Below are positions 8,345-17,671 of a stretch of DNA of 64,000 nt, piece after piece; the stretch's first letter is position 1, and each line of letters starts with the position of its first letter. The position numbers and the translations under genes are program-made. The notes beneath the pieces were generated by a model. That model ran no database searches and was not told the DNA's origin. It saw only the letters and a program-made list of their open reading frames with translations. Source of the stretch: Meiothermus sp. (GTDB taxonomy: Bacteria; Deinococcota; Deinococci; Deinococcales; Thermaceae); assembly GCF_026004115.1 (NCBI RefSeq), contig NZ_BPIM01000001.1, forward strand, positions 1,964,501 through 2,028,500, written 5' to 3'.

Positions 8345-9994
8345 TTAGAACATGGTATCGGTGAGGACGGTGGGGTTTTTTTCCTGGTTCACCTGCCCGG
8401 ATTTAGGGCGGTGCAGGGTGCGGGGGTAGTAGGTGGGGTTGCTCAGGGCTTGGGTCTGCTTGGCAACGGTGGCCGCCATTTTGGTCCAGCGCAACTCAGC
8501 CAGTCGCTTTCGCAAGGTCTGCTCGCTGATGAAATTTTCGGCCACCAGAATTTCCCCCAGCCGAGGGCGATAAATGCCATAGTTCTGCATTTGCATGGCC
8601 CGTGCGAGCTGTTTTGCGGAGATGTCGTTGTAGAAGAGCAATAAGTCGCCCAGGCGCAGCCGGTGGGCCTCGATGTGGGCTTCGCTCATGTAGGCGGATG
8701 TTGTCCTGGACGATATTTTGTTCAGCAAACCCAATAAAATCCAGCGCAGGGGAAAACCAGGCGGCAACCAAGAAGCCTGGCGTGCTACCTGAGAGCCATA
8801 GAGGGAGTGTACTGCCGTGTAGCGCATGGCCCAGCGAATCAGCAAAATTGCACCAATGAGGGCCAGCATCCCACCCACCACTGGATGATGGGCTGCAGGC
8901 CAGCCAAAGAATTGGGCCAGAAGGGCGTAAACAAAGGTGGGAAAACCCAACAGATGGGCCAGGTTGAGCAGGGTGGGGGCGTACTTGCTGGGCTGGGGAG
9001 GTCGGGCCTCTTTGAATGGGGTTTGTCCCAGTAGCAGACCGAGCAGTTGCCTACCCAGGCCATATGTCCAGGGCGTTTTGTTCCTGCCGATGGCATTATG
9101 GGGGCCAAAGGACTGCTGCACCGCAATCATTTCACGGTGTGTTTCACCGTGGTCGTCCAGGCGCCAGATGGGTTGCAGGTGAAAGTGAACCGGCTGGCCG
9201 ATGCGCCACAGCCGCAGGGCGGGGTCGAAATCGGTTGCGTCCGGCTGTTCGCTAAAGACGTGACCATCGCTGGCCATCTCGGGTAAAAGTTCGCGACGCA
9301 AGGCAAACCCGGTGGATGCGTTGGGTATAAAAACCCCCAGGTGTTCCCGCAGCGGCAGGTGACGAAGCTGCTGTTCGGCCAAATCGGCAGCATAGCTTAC
9401 TTCCAGCCAACGTTTCCAAAAAGGGCTCTGCGATGGCAGCGAGAGCACCGGCAACTGCACGGCGGGATATTTACGCAGCAGGGTGCTGTAGAGCTTGAAA
9501 GTGTAGGGATGGATTACATCGTCTGCACTATGTAGGGCCACGGCCTCGAAGCGTATCCGGTTGTTGCGTTCGAAGCGCTCGAGATAGCCGTACATGCAGT
9601 TAAGCAAATGCCCCTTGGGCAGGGGGCCAGGGCGGTCGTAAACCACCACGTGCACGTTGACGAACTCCTGGGAAAGCGCCTCTACAGCCTCCAGGGTTTT
9701 GGGATCATTGGGGTAGATGCCCACGAAAAAGTCGAGGTGCAAGGGGGAGTAGCTGGTGTAGCCCAGGGAGGCCCGGAGCATCGGGCCGATGCGCTGAGCA
9801 TCCTGCTCGGTGGGCAGCAAAACCGCCAGGCGCTGGGGCCGGTCGGCCTCGAGTTCTTCGGGGGTCAGGGTCTGTTTTTTCAGGCTGCGGAAGCGTAGAA
9901 GATAGGCCACATCGAAAATCAGTTCGTCCCGAAAAAAAAGCGCATATACCAGCAGTATGCTCAGCACCAATCCAACAAGCCACACTTCACTCAT
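8345..9994 (-). CDS. NfrB-like membrane glycosyltransferase with C-terminal MshEN (c-di-GMP binding type) domain
   Basis: A 549-residue processive-type glycosyltransferase. One membrane segment lies at about 4-22 and a cluster at about 330-410. The family 2 fold carries an ADD motif in HSADDVIHP (157-159) and a second acidic motif EQPDATDFD. Residues about 445-505 hold two tandem copies of the MshEN consensus: RLGDLLLFYNDISAKQLARA and RLGEILVAENFISEQTLRKR. MshEN domains bind cyclic di-GMP in type II secretion ATPases. E. coli NfrB has the same pairing and makes a c-di-GMP-controlled surface polysaccharide. I infer an exopolysaccharide synthase. The frame opens at 10051, but GGAGG lies 5 nt before ATG 9994. 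Confidence 0.85.
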   Translation of the reverse strand: MSEVWLVGLVLSILLVYALFFRDELIFDVAYLLRFRSLKKQTLTPEELEADRPQRLAVLLPTEQDAQRIGPMLRASLGYTSYSPLHLDFFVGIYPNDPKTLEAVEALSQEFVNVHVVVYDRPGPLPKGHLLNCMYGYLERFERNNRIRFEAVALHSADDVIHPYTFKLYSTLLRKYPAVQLPVLSLPSQSPFWKRWLEVSYAADLAEQQLRHLPLREHLGVFIPNASTGFALRRELLPEMASDGHVFSEQPDATDFDPALRLWRIGQPVHFHLQPIWRLDDHGETHREMIAVQQSFGPHNAIGRNKTPWTYGLGRQLLGLLLGQTPFKEARPPQPSKYAPTLLNLAHLLGFPTFVYALLAQFFGWPAAHHPVVGGMLALIGAILLIRWAMRYTAVHSLYGSQVARQASWLPPGFPLRWILLGLLNKISSRTTSAYMSEAHIEAHRLRLGDLLLFYNDISAKQLARAMQMQNYGIYRPRLGEILVAENFISEQTLRKRLAELRWTKMAATVAKQTQALSNPTYYPRTLHRPKSGQVNQEKNPTVLTDTMF

Positions 9995-10299
9995 AATGCC
10001 TCCATTCGGATAGGGCGATGGTTGAGACCAATGATGCTCTACAACCATCAATTACCGTCATGGTAGCTGAGAAAAGCCCGCTGTGTGCGAAAAGTAGCGG
10101 TTTAACGCATACTTTATGCAACTGTAACGTTGTTTCGCAGGTGGGGTTGCCGAGGGGAAGGTTCGCAAAGTCCTGTTCAAACGTGGGATTTTGAGAACTG
10201 ACGAAGAACTGCTACAAAACGGATCCTGTCTGAAAACCTTTATGACAGTTAAAAATGCACAACTTTCCTAATCGCTAGACAGAAGGATATGCTGCTATC
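9995..10299. other. Divergent control region between the glycosyltransferase and argJ
   Basis: About 305 bp without a gene. It holds the GGAGG of the glycosyltransferase at the left end and the argJ -10 box at the right end. I found no hairpin or riboswitch-like structure. Confidence 0.5.
10288..10293 (+). promoter_or_regulatory. -10 box of a probably leaderless argJ transcript
   Basis: TATGCT ends 6 nt before ATG 10300, so transcription would start at or next to the start codon. The same hexamer and spacing precede glnA on the other strand. A GAAGGA at 10282 is 12 nt away, too far to be a good Shine-Dalgarno. Confidence 0.6.
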
Positions 10300-11442
10300 A
10301 TGCGACTTCCCATTGGTTTTCGTGCGGGTGCCACCCAGGCTGGAATCAAACCCTCGGGCAAGCCCGACCTGGCCCTCTTGGTCTCGGGGACTCCGTGCAA
10401 CTGGGCCTTTGTCGGAACCCTGAACAAGGCTGCCGCTCCTTGTGTAATTCGGGGCCGAGAACTGCTGGCGAGGGGTCAGCCGCTACAAGCTGTGGTGGTC
10501 AATGCGGGTAATGCCAACTGCGCTACCGGCCCGCAGGGTTTCTGGGCCGACCGGCAGATGGCCGAACTGGCCGCAGCCCAGCTGCATATCGCCCCCGAAG
10601 CTGTCCTGACCGCTTCCACGGGGGTCATCGGGCAGCCCTTGCCGGTGGAGAAAATTGAAGCAGGTCTACCCAATATTCATTTGGGCCAGGACATTGACCC
10701 CTTCATGGAAGCCATCCTGACCACCGACCTGGTGCCCAAGATGGCCGAGGCCACCTTGAAGAGCGGAGCCCGGGTGGTGGGGGTGTGCAAGGGCAGCGGC
10801 ATGATTGCCCCCAACATGGCTACTATGCTGGCCTACATCGTCTCCGATGCCGAGGTTTCCCAAGCAGAGCTGCGCCGGGGCTGGCAGGGGGTGGTGGACA
10901 GAAGCTTCAACCAGGTCACGGTGGACACCGATACCTCTACCAACGATATGGCCGTTTTGATGACCAACGGCGCGGCGGGGCCGGTGGATCTGGGTGAGTT
11001 CTGGCAGGCCGTTGAACAAGTCTGTGTTGAGCTGGCCCGCAAGCTGGCCCGCGACGGCGAAGGGGCTACCAAGCTGCTCACAGTGAAAGTAACCGGGGCC
11101 TCTAGCGACGCGGAAGCCCGCAAAGCTGCGCTCTCGGTAGCGGCCAGTCCCCTGTGGAAAAGCGCTGTCTACGGCAACGATCCCAACTGGGGCCGCGTCA
11201 TGATGGCGCTGGGGAAAGCGGGGGTGGCGCTCGAGCCAGACAAGGTTCGGATTGTCCTGCAAGGCATCCCCCTCTATGCCGGGCGGGTGCTGGATTTTGA
11301 CCGTGCTGCAGCCAGCCAGGCTATGCAAGCCGACGAGGTGCTGGTAGAGGCCGACCTGGGTCTGGGTGAGGGGCAAGGAATGGCCTGGGGATGCGACCTT
11401 ACCGAGGGCTATGTGCGAATTAATGCGCTTTATACCACCTAA
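10300..11442 (+). CDS. argJ: Bifunctional ornithine acetyltransferase / N-acetylglutamate synthase
   Basis: ArgJ moves the acetyl group from N-acetylornithine to glutamate in the cyclic arginine pathway and may also use acetyl-CoA. The 380-residue precursor cleaves itself before the nucleophile threonine in IAPNMATML (T175), giving two chains. The STGVIG motif (oxyanion region) and the [13 protein letters not shown] motif are present. It stands alone between a glycosyltransferase and a secreted barrel protein, not with other arg genes. Whether it is mono- or bifunctional cannot be told from sequence. Confidence 0.96.
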   Translation: MRLPIGFRAGATQAGIKPSGKPDLALLVSGTPCNWAFVGTLNKAAAPCVIRGRELLARGQPLQAVVVNAGNANCATGPQGFWADRQMAELAAAQLHIAPEAVLTASTGVIGQPLPVEKIEAGLPNIHLGQDIDPFMEAILTTDLVPKMAEATLKSGARVVGVCKGSGMIAPNMATMLAYIVSDAEVSQAELRRGWQGVVDRSFNQVTVDTDTSTNDMAVLMTNGAAGPVDLGEFWQAVEQVCVELARKLARDGEGATKLLTVKVTGASSDAEARKAALSVAASPLWKSAVYGNDPNWGRVMMALGKAGVALEPDKVRIVLQGIPLYAGRVLDFDRAAASQAMQADEVLVEADLGLGEGQGMAWGCDLTEGYVRINALYTT

Positions 11443-11444
11443 AG

Positions 11445-11475
11445 TAACGCAAAAATAACGCAAAGGTGCTAGACT
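11445..11475 (+). promoter_or_regulatory. Control region of the small barrel protein: direct repeat and -10 box
   Basis: TAACGCAAA occurs at 11445-11453 and again at 11457-11465, 12 bp apart. TAGACT at 11470-11475 is a candidate -10 box, 22 nt before the start codon. The repeat lies in the -35 region, so an activator site is possible. Confidence 0.4.
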
Positions 11476-11497
11476 CTCCTTGGAGGTGAGCAATAAA

Positions 11498-11956
11498 ATG
11501 AAACGTTTAGTCCCCTTGATCGTCTTGTTTGCGTTGGTATTTGGCTCTCTAGGCAAAGCTCAGTCGGATGGTTTTGGTCTCTACTCGGGCTTCCCGACCT
11601 GGCTTGGTGTGCAATACCAGGTCAGCAACTTCCGTGTAGGCGCTGGCCTTGCTTTCGCTGGGCTGGGGGCTGGAGCTGACTATATCTTTTTGGAGCAAGC
11701 CATCCCTGCTGCCCCGGGCTTCGATCTGAGCTGGTTTGCCGGCGCGGGAGCTTCTGTGGGTTTTTGGACCTTCAGCGGCGTGGGCGGCATCTACATCTTC
11801 CCCCACGGCCTGGCGGGTATCGAGTATGCCTTCCCGGGACAACCCTTTAGTGTCTATGGCGAACTGCAGGTTGGCTTTGGCATCTTTACAGGCACTGTGC
11901 CAGGCGTAGGTGGCCTGGACTTCAACGGGCGCGCGGGCCTAATTTTTAGGCCCTGA
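11498..11956 (+). CDS. Small secreted protein, probably an outer-membrane beta-barrel
   Basis: I do not recognise the family. The 152 residues start with a signal peptide (MKRLVPLIVLFALVFGSLGKAQ, cut after about residue 22), then alternate glycine- and aromatic-rich stretches (VGAGLAFAGLGAGADY, FAGAGASVGFWTFSGVGGIYIF, VYGELQVGFGIF) and end in FNGRAGLIFRP. This is the pattern of amphipathic beta strands in outer-membrane proteins. The protein at 43928-44677 has similar composition. GGAGGTGA precedes ATG 11498; the frame extends upstream to TTG 11480, which is part of that Shine-Dalgarno. Confidence 0.75.
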   Translation: MKRLVPLIVLFALVFGSLGKAQSDGFGLYSGFPTWLGVQYQVSNFRVGAGLAFAGLGAGADYIFLEQAIPAAPGFDLSWFAGAGASVGFWTFSGVGGIYIFPHGLAGIEYAFPGQPFSVYGELQVGFGIFTGTVPGVGGLDFNGRAGLIFRP

Positions 11957-11964
11957 GCAACTGC

Positions 11965-11970
11965 TAGGAT
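11965..11970 (+). promoter_or_regulatory. Candidate -10 box of the lipoprotein gene
   Basis: TAGGAT ends 6 nt before GTG 11977, which fits a leaderless start. The alternative is co-transcription with the gene that ends 20 bp upstream. Confidence 0.4.
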
Positions 11971-11976
11971 GAAGGG

Positions 11977-12627
11977 GTGCGTTTCGTGCCCCTTCTTTTT
12001 TTATTGCTGCTCTCATCGTGTCAACGGCCTGGGGATACCCAGCCGCCCTTGATTGGCATCACCCAACCCAAAAGCGGGGTGCTTTCGCAGCGTTCGTTGC
12101 AGGTACAGGGGTATGCCCTGGATGATGTGGGGATCCAAAGCGTGAAGGCAGGCGGAAAAGAGCTGCTTTCGGAGACCAACCGGGGGCAGAAGCTGGTGCG
12201 CTTTAGCTTCCGGGTGCAGGCCCCCCAGTCGGGGCAGGTGGAAATCAGGGTAGATGCCACCGACATGAGCGGCCAAACCCGCACGGTTCGGCTGCCCATG
12301 GTGCTGGATGCTCGCCCTCCGCAGGTTGTGATTGAACGGGCCGAGCGAGTAGTGACGGTGGTGCAACCGGCCAGCAAACGTACCCTGCCCGATGGCACCG
12401 AGGAGGAAATCCCCGCCCGCACCGAGTCGAGCTTGCAAATCTCCGGGCGCGTGCTGGACGACACCGGGGTGGATCGGGTGACCTTGCAATACGACCGAAC
12501 CTTTAGCCCTTTGTCCCTGCCCAAGGGCAAGGAAGTTAATTTCTACGTGGAGGTTCCGGTGCGCCGCGTGACCCTGATTGCAGTAGATGCGGCGGGCAAC
12601 CGTACCAGTGTGGAGGTGAGTCGCTGA
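11977..12627 (+). CDS. Predicted lipoprotein with two Ig-like/cadherin-like segments
   Basis: MRFVPLLFLLLLSSCQ is a lipoprotein signal with the lipobox LSSC (C15), so the mature protein should be anchored to a membrane outside the cytoplasm. The 216 residues contain two similar segments of about 90 residues. Each has a D(D/T)(V/T)G(I/V) turn (YALDDVGIQSVKAGG; RVLDDTGVDRVTLQY) and ends in a VDATDMSG or VDAAGNRT loop typical of Ig-like extracellular repeats. The function is probably structural or adhesive, but no enzyme motif is visible. It starts with GTG. Confidence 0.8.
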   Translation: MRFVPLLFLLLLSSCQRPGDTQPPLIGITQPKSGVLSQRSLQVQGYALDDVGIQSVKAGGKELLSETNRGQKLVRFSFRVQAPQSGQVEIRVDATDMSGQTRTVRLPMVLDARPPQVVIERAERVVTVVQPASKRTLPDGTEEEIPARTESSLQISGRVLDDTGVDRVTLQYDRTFSPLSLPKGKEVNFYVEVPVRRVTLIAVDAAGNRTSVEVSR

Positions 12628-12768
12628 GCGACATCTGCATATAATGCCCACTTTACCCAGACAGTTAGCTTTGAGGGTCATCCCAAACTCCCTCATCCAG
12701 CAACACCCCAGGTGCAGCCTATCGTGTTCCTATCGCCGTTTGTAAATAGCATGGTCGGGGTGTTACCA

Positions 12769-12790
12769 CCTTCTCCCACCGGGGAGAAGG
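12769..12790. other. Hairpin between converging genes
   Basis: CCTTCTCCC and GGGAGAAGG pair around ACCG between the lipoprotein and the metal permease, which converge. There is no T-run on either side, so it is not a clear terminator. The rest of 12628-12839 shows nothing recognisable. Confidence 0.45.
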
Positions 12791-12839
12791 CAAGGGGTTC
12801 ATGTGGGTTTGGTATAACAATAGCCGATGCAAGTTTGCA

Positions 12840-13934
12840 TTACAAATCCTGTGCAAAACGGGTTTTGTTGAGGGCAAGCCCGCCAGGGGTGGGACGCAAG
12901 CCGTCTCTCAAGACCTCGAGCCAGCCCTCCCGCAGGGCTTTATTCCTGGCCTGGCGCAGGAAGGCGGGGTTCCAACCAAACTCCGCCAGCACTTCCTGCT
13001 CGGGGACCGGTTGGTCGTGGTGGGCCAGGTGGGCGACCAAAAGACGGGCCGCGACCTCGAGGCGCTCTCGTTCGCGGCGCAGCCGGGTGGTCAGATAGCC
13101 CCCCAGGGGTGAAAAAAGGAAAGCCAGGGCAAAGCAGATTCCGGCTACCGTGGCCATCATGCCGGCAATCGAGGCATCGAGCCAGATGGCCAGCCCGTAG
13201 CCCGCCAGGCTGGACACCACACCCACCCCCACGGCCAGGCCGATCATCACCGGCAGGCGCTGGGTGAGCAGGTAAGCCGTGGCGGGAGGAATAATCAGGA
13301 ACGCCACAATCAAGATGGCCCCTACCGACTGGAAGGCCCCCACCGAGGTAAAGGAGACCAGGGTCATCAGGGCATAGTGCAATACGCCCGGTGCAAAGCC
13401 CAGGGCAGCGGCCAGGCCTGCATCGAAGGTGGAGAGCTTGAGTTCTTTGTAAAACAGCAGCACGAAGAGCAGGTTGAGCAGGGTCAGCGAACCCATCACC
13501 AGCCACGACTCGGGAATTTCACGGCCCCACAGGGTCAGGGTATTGAAGGGTGTATAGGCAATTTCACCATAGAGCACCGCGTCTAAGTCCAGGTGCACAT
13601 GGCGAAAATAAAGCGATACCGCCAGTACCCCCAGGCTAAACAGGGCTGGGAATACGATGCCGATGGCAGCGTCGTTCTTAACCTTGCCGCTGCGGGTGAG
13701 CCACTCCACTAGACTTACGGTGACGAGTCCCGCTGCGGCGGCCCCCAACAAGGCGGGCAGGGTGGCCCGCTCGCCTCCCGAGAGCCAGTAGGCCAGCACA
13801 ATCCCCGGCAGAACCGCATGGGAGATGGCATCGGACAGGAGGGCCATGCGACGCAGCACCAGAAAGGTGCCTACCAGGGCTGCGGCGGTGGAGACCAGGA
13901 TGGCCGTGACGATGATGACCAGGTCGGCGTTCAT
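12840..13934 (-). CDS. Metal ABC transporter permease with fused C-terminal winged-helix-like domain
   Basis: The first ~280 residues are an ABC-3 family (ZnuB/MntB/TroC) permease with about eight to nine membrane helices and conserved LLSDAISHAVLPGIVLAYWL and SVGAFQSVGAILIVAFLIIPPATA stretches. After LSPLGGYLTTRL the chain continues for about 75 charged residues (RERERLEVAARLLVAHL to LNKTRFAQDL) that look like a small winged-helix, as found fused to some metal permeases. The start ATG at 13934 lies one base after the stop of the preceding permease, so the two are translationally coupled. The two permeases probably form a heterodimer. Confidence 0.9.
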   Translation of the reverse strand: MNADLVIIVTAILVSTAAALVGTFLVLRRMALLSDAISHAVLPGIVLAYWLSGGERATLPALLGAAAAGLVTVSLVEWLTRSGKVKNDAAIGIVFPALFSLGVLAVSLYFRHVHLDLDAVLYGEIAYTPFNTLTLWGREIPESWLVMGSLTLLNLLFVLLFYKELKLSTFDAGLAAALGFAPGVLHYALMTLVSFTSVGAFQSVGAILIVAFLIIPPATAYLLTQRLPVMIGLAVGVGVVSSLAGYGLAIWLDASIAGMMATVAGICFALAFLFSPLGGYLTTRLRRERERLEVAARLLVAHLAHHDQPVPEQEVLAEFGWNPAFLRQARNKALREGWLEVLRDGLRPTPGGLALNKTRFAQDL

Positions 13935-13935
13935 A

Positions 13936-15069
13936 TCAGGCGCCCTCGAGCGTTTTCGGCAGAACCCGCATGGCCTGTTCTAGTTCGTGGGCTTTTTGAT
14001 GGCCGGCCGGTGTCAGCGCGTAGCCTGTGCGGCTTGGCTGTACCCAGCCTCGAGTCCGCAACATTTCCAGATGCCGCTGTGCTGCTGCCAGCGACTCGCG
14101 GCGGTGATGGGCCAGGGTCTGGGGGGTCAGGACATCGTGGTTGTGCAGCACATGGGCGTCCAGGAGAAGGCGCTCGAGGAAAATCCGGCGGCGGTTTTGT
14201 CGGGTACGAACCCCGTCCCACACCAGCCCACGCAAGGGGGCCAGGAACAGCGAAACCAGCAGAATTGCACTAATGGAGAGAATGACCAAAGGGCCGGTGG
14301 GCAGGTTCTCGCGGCTGGCCGAGACCAGGGCCCCGCTCACCCCGGCCAAGGCGCCAAACAGCGCCGAGAGCCCAATCATGGTGCTGAGTCGATCCGTCCA
14401 CTGACGGGCTGCCGCCGCCGGCGCAATCAGCATGGCCGCCATCAAGACCACCCCCACGGTTTGCAGCCCCACCATTACGGCCAGCACCGTCAGTGAAGTG
14501 AGCAGGGTGCTCAGGCCGCGCACCGGCAGGCCCAGGCTATGGGCATATTCGGGGTCGAAGGAAAGGAGCTTGAACTCTTTGTAGAAAAGACCTACGGTGA
14601 AGAGGGCCAGCCCCCCCAGCACCATAAAGTTCAATACATCCGAGGCCACGATGGTGGCAGCCTGCCCGAAGATGAATTGATCCAGCCCCGCCTGGTTGGC
14701 GTTGTTGCTGTGCTGGATAAAGGTCAGGAGGGCAATGCCAAACCCGAAAAAGCTGCTCAGCATCACGCCCAGGGCCGCGTCTTCGGGCAGCCGGCTATGG
14801 CGCAACACGGCCAGCACCCCCAAAGAAGCCAGCCAACCGGCCAAGCCCCCACCCAGGAGCAAAATGAGGGGTACTTTGGAGCCCGTGAGGATAAAGGCCA
14901 GACAGATACCCGGCAGCGCCGCATGGGCCAGCACATCACCCAGCAAACTCTGCCGACGCAGCATGGTAAAAGCCCCCAGCACCCCGCCAATCACGCCCAA
15001 CAGAGCCGAACCCAGGGCCACATTGCGCAGGGTATAGTCGGTGAAGATTTGGGATACAAGTTCAAACAT
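13936..15069 (-). CDS. Metal ABC transporter permease with fused C-terminal winged-helix-like domain
   Basis: A paralogue of the permease that follows it. Residues 1-285 form the ABC-3 membrane domain (SLLGDVLAHAALPGICLAF; VGLQTVGVVLMAAMLIAPAAAA). Residues about 292-370 are a soluble extension: RRRIFLERLLLDAHVL, then SLAAAQRHLEMLRTRGWV and a GYALTPAGHQKAHELEQ tail. The latter resembles the end of a winged helix in DtxR-type regulators (compare VRLTEAGYRVALEVLR in the regulator at 16925). The start lies 115 bp after the ATPase gene, an unusually long gap in this operon, in which I saw no clear hairpin. Confidence 0.9.
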   Translation of the reverse strand: MFELVSQIFTDYTLRNVALGSALLGVIGGVLGAFTMLRRQSLLGDVLAHAALPGICLAFILTGSKVPLILLLGGGLAGWLASLGVLAVLRHSRLPEDAALGVMLSSFFGFGIALLTFIQHSNNANQAGLDQFIFGQAATIVASDVLNFMVLGGLALFTVGLFYKEFKLLSFDPEYAHSLGLPVRGLSTLLTSLTVLAVMVGLQTVGVVLMAAMLIAPAAAARQWTDRLSTMIGLSALFGALAGVSGALVSASRENLPTGPLVILSISAILLVSLFLAPLRGLVWDGVRTRQNRRRIFLERLLLDAHVLHNHDVLTPQTLAHHRRESLAAAQRHLEMLRTRGWVQPSRTGYALTPAGHQKAHELEQAMRVLPKTLEGA

Positions 15070-15184
15070 ATTATTTTCGGCTCATTGCAGTACCCGGTGC
15101 CTTGTTGGGCTGCGTGATGCTTGGAATGAGGGTTCTTGCACGCACAGGACGAATACTTTGTTGCACTTTCATATTCGCTTTTGG

Positions 15185-15976
15185 CTATCCACGATGGGCT
15201 ATGGGCAAAGAAGCTGCCATCATACGTTCGCCATAGGTTTGTCTCAGGTTCTCAGCGGTGAAGACCTCGTGCATGGGCCCGCTTGCAATCACCTGTACGT
15301 TGAGCAGGGTCAGGTGGTCGAAGTAGGCCCGCACGGTTTCTAAGTCGTGGTGCACGACCACCACGGTTTTTCCATGACCTTTGAGCTCATGCAACACCTT
15401 CAAAATGGCGTCCTCGGTGACGGCATCTACTCCGGCAAAAGGCTCATCCATAAAATAGAGGTCGGCGTCCTGGGCTAGCGCACGGGCCAGGAAGACCCGT
15501 TGTTGTTGTCCGCCGGAAAGTTGGGAGATTTGCCGATGGGCGAATTCTCTCATCGAGACCTGCTCTAAGCAGTGCATGGCTGCCTCGCGTTCGTGCTTAC
15601 CGGGCCGCTTGAACCAGCCCAACTTGCCATAGAGCCCCATCATCACCACATCCAGCACGCTGGTAGGGAAGTCCCAGTCCACCGTGCCCCGCTGGGGTAC
15701 ATAGCCAATTCGGGTGCGGGCTTCGGTTAAGGTCTGTCCGAAGAACCCAACCTGTCCGGAGGCTCTGGGCACCAGCCCCAGCACGGCCTTAATCAGGGTG
15801 GATTTGCCCGCCCCGTTGGGGCCGACAATGGCGCATAGCTGCCCGGGCGGCACCTCCAGATCTACGTCCCACAGCACCGGCTTTTCGCGGTAGACCACCG
15901 TCAGGTCGCGCACGCTCAGGGGGCTTGGAGCTTCAGGCGCTGAACGCCGGGCAGAGGGGGTGGGTTGGGCGGTCAT
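15185..15976 (-). CDS. Metal ABC transporter ATP-binding protein
   Basis: ATPase of the Mn/Zn/Fe transporter: Walker [10 protein letters not shown], signature [16 protein letters not shown], Walker [13 protein letters not shown] and switch His in VVVHHDLE. The motif [13 protein letters not shown] is typical of the MntB/TroB ATPases. The 263-residue chain has a 20-residue disordered N-terminus. Its ATG overlaps the stop codon of the binding protein gene as ATGA, so translation is coupled. Confidence 0.95.
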   Translation of the reverse strand: MTAQPTPSARRSAPEAPSPLSVRDLTVVYREKPVLWDVDLEVPPGQLCAIVGPNGAGKSTLIKAVLGLVPRASGQVGFFGQTLTEARTRIGYVPQRGTVDWDFPTSVLDVVMMGLYGKLGWFKRPGKHEREAAMHCLEQVSMREFAHRQISQLSGGQQQRVFLARALAQDADLYFMDEPFAGVDAVTEDAILKVLHELKGHGKTVVVVHHDLETVRAYFDHLTLLNVQVIASGPMHEVFTAENLRQTYGERMMAASLPIAHRG

Positions 15977-16935
15977 AGCTGCCTCCCCAGGAGCCCGCTC
16001 ACAATGGTGCGGACGTTGTGTTCCATCATGCCCACATAGGTGCTTTCGGGGGTGCCCGGGTTGCCGGCAGCGTCAGAAAAGAGTTGGCCCCCTACCGCCA
16101 CATTCCAGCCTCGAGCCCGCACGGCGGCCACCACCGCCCCCATGGCCCTCTGGGGCACGCTGGACTCCACAAAGACGGCACGAATCCTTCGCTGGACAAT
16201 AAAATCGGCCAGTTGCTGCACGTCGCGGGTTCCGGCCTCGCTCACCGTCGAGACCCCTTGGAGGCCGCGCACCTCGAGGCCATAGCGCCGCCCAAAGTAG
16301 GCGAAAGCGTCGTGGGCGGTGATCATCACCCGTTGCTGGGCGGGAACTTGCGCGATTTGCTGGCGAATGAAGGCATCGAGCTGCTCGAGGCGACGACCAT
16401 AAGCCGCGGCGTTGGCCCGATAGTAGGCCGCTCCGACTGGGTCTATCTGGCTCAGTGCATCCTGCACGCGAGTTACCGTTAGCTTCCAGAGGGTGACATC
16501 GAACCAGACGTGCGGATCGTAGGTGTACTGCCCCCCAAAACCCCCGGGGGGCCGGATCAGCCGTTCGCGCGGAATGGCATCGCTGACCGCGATGGCCCTG
16601 GGCAGGCGCTCGAGGAGTTCGACCATCTTTCCTTCCAGGTGGAGCCCCGCGTAGAAAATCAGGTGGGCTTGCTGCAGTTTGCGCACATCCCCCGCCGATG
16701 CCTTGTAGAGGTGGGGATCTACCCCGGCCCCCATCAAGCCTTCGACCCGCACGCGGTTGCCCCCGACCTGCTGTACCAGGTCGGTAACGAAATTGACGGT
16801 TGCCACGATTTGGAGGGGTATTTGCTGCACCGGCTGGAGTTGGGCAATTTTGTCCTGCTGGGCTCTAGCTTGAAAAAGACAGGGGGTCAGTATTAGCAGG
16901 CTCAGCACAGAAAGCCACCGCTGTTTATCCATCAT
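15973..16935 (-). CDS. Metal-binding lipoprotein-type ABC substrate-binding protein (TroA/ZnuA family)
   Basis: Periplasmic cluster A-I metal receptor of 320 residues with a signal peptide (residues 1-25, no clear lipobox). The expected ligands are H75 (DPHLY), H142 (DPHVW), H208 (AHDAF) and D288 (LFSDAAG). A His at the third position is the TroA-like set; the Mn-specific PsaA/MntC proteins have Glu there. This leaves Zn, Mn or Fe possible even though the regulator next door is of the DtxR/MntR type. GGAGG lies 5 nt before ATG 16935, and the gene overlaps the regulator by 11 bp. Confidence 0.93.
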   Translation of the reverse strand: MMDKQRWLSVLSLLILTPCLFQARAQQDKIAQLQPVQQIPLQIVATVNFVTDLVQQVGGNRVRVEGLMGAGVDPHLYKASAGDVRKLQQAHLIFYAGLHLEGKMVELLERLPRAIAVSDAIPRERLIRPPGGFGGQYTYDPHVWFDVTLWKLTVTRVQDALSQIDPVGAAYYRANAAAYGRRLEQLDAFIRQQIAQVPAQQRVMITAHDAFAYFGRRYGLEVRGLQGVSTVSEAGTRDVQQLADFIVQRRIRAVFVESSVPQRAMGAVVAAVRARGWNVAVGGQLFSDAAGNPGTPESTYVGMMEHNVRTIVSGLLGRQL

Positions 16936-17644
16936 GGGGGCCTCCCTCGAGGTGCACCCACAGCACCTTGGCCAGGCTCATGGGAAGCAGATAGCGCTCT
17001 TTTCCGACCTGGATGCGGCTGCCCTCGGCTACCTGCTCCAGCAGTTGAAGCGCAGCGCCGGGTTTGAGGCCCAGGTGGGCCAGCAGGTTGAGCGCGTCCT
17101 GATCCTGGGTAGCGACCCGGGCCACCAGGCCACGTACACCGTGCTCCAAAGCGCTCAGGCGGCGGTTGGGGGTGGTGGGGGGCAGCTCGAGGGTTGCGCT
17201 GGGAATGGCGTCGCCGTGGGGGTCGTGGGAGGGGTGGCCCAGCCACTCGGCAATGCGCTCCTCGAAGGCTTCGGAGATGTGGTGCTCGAGCTTTTCTGCT
17301 TCGGCATGCACTTCTTCCCAGCCATAGCCCAGGGCCTCATGCAAATAGGCCTCGATCAGCCGGTGGTGGCGGAGTACCTCGAGGGCCACCCGGTAACCCG
17401 CCTCGGTGAGCCGCACGCCCCGGTAGGCCTCGTATTCCACCAGCCCCAGCTCGGCCAGTTTTTTCAGCATGCCCGTGACCGAAGCGGGCTTGACCTGCAT
17501 CTGATCGGCCAGCGACTGGGTGGACACCGGATGGGTATCTTCCAATCGGCCAGGGCCCTCGCCTCCGCTGCCCAGGAGCAGCACCTGCTTCAGGTAGTCT
17601 TCCTGGGCTTCAGAGAGTGGGGTTCGGTTGGTCAACTTGTACAT
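16925..17644 (-). CDS. DtxR/MntR-family metal-dependent repressor
   Basis: First gene of the metal uptake operon and probably its repressor. The 239-residue protein has the N-terminal winged helix (VSTQSLADQMQVKPASVTGMLKKLAELGLVEYEAYRGVRLTEAG), the metal-binding and dimerisation helices (HHRLIEAYLHEALGYGWEEVHAEAEKLEHHISEAFEERIAEWLGHPSHDPHG) and a C-terminal SH3/FeoA-like domain (about 165-235). These are the parts of full-length DtxR-type regulators. Two operator-like palindromes lie 20-80 bp upstream. The metal it senses, Mn or Fe, cannot be assigned from sequence. Confidence 0.94.
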   Translation of the reverse strand: MYKLTNRTPLSEAQEDYLKQVLLLGSGGEGPGRLEDTHPVSTQSLADQMQVKPASVTGMLKKLAELGLVEYEAYRGVRLTEAGYRVALEVLRHHRLIEAYLHEALGYGWEEVHAEAEKLEHHISEAFEERIAEWLGHPSHDPHGDAIPSATLELPPTTPNRRLSALEHGVRGLVARVATQDQDALNLLAHLGLKPGAALQLLEQVAEGSRIQVGKERYLLPMSLAKVLWVHLEGGPHDG

Positions 17645-17671
17645 GTGCTCTCCCTCAAGACCCGCCCGTTG

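Noticed and set aside
12769-12790. Hairpin as a family 2 copy
   Set aside because: The stem sequence differs and there are no matching ends or flanks.
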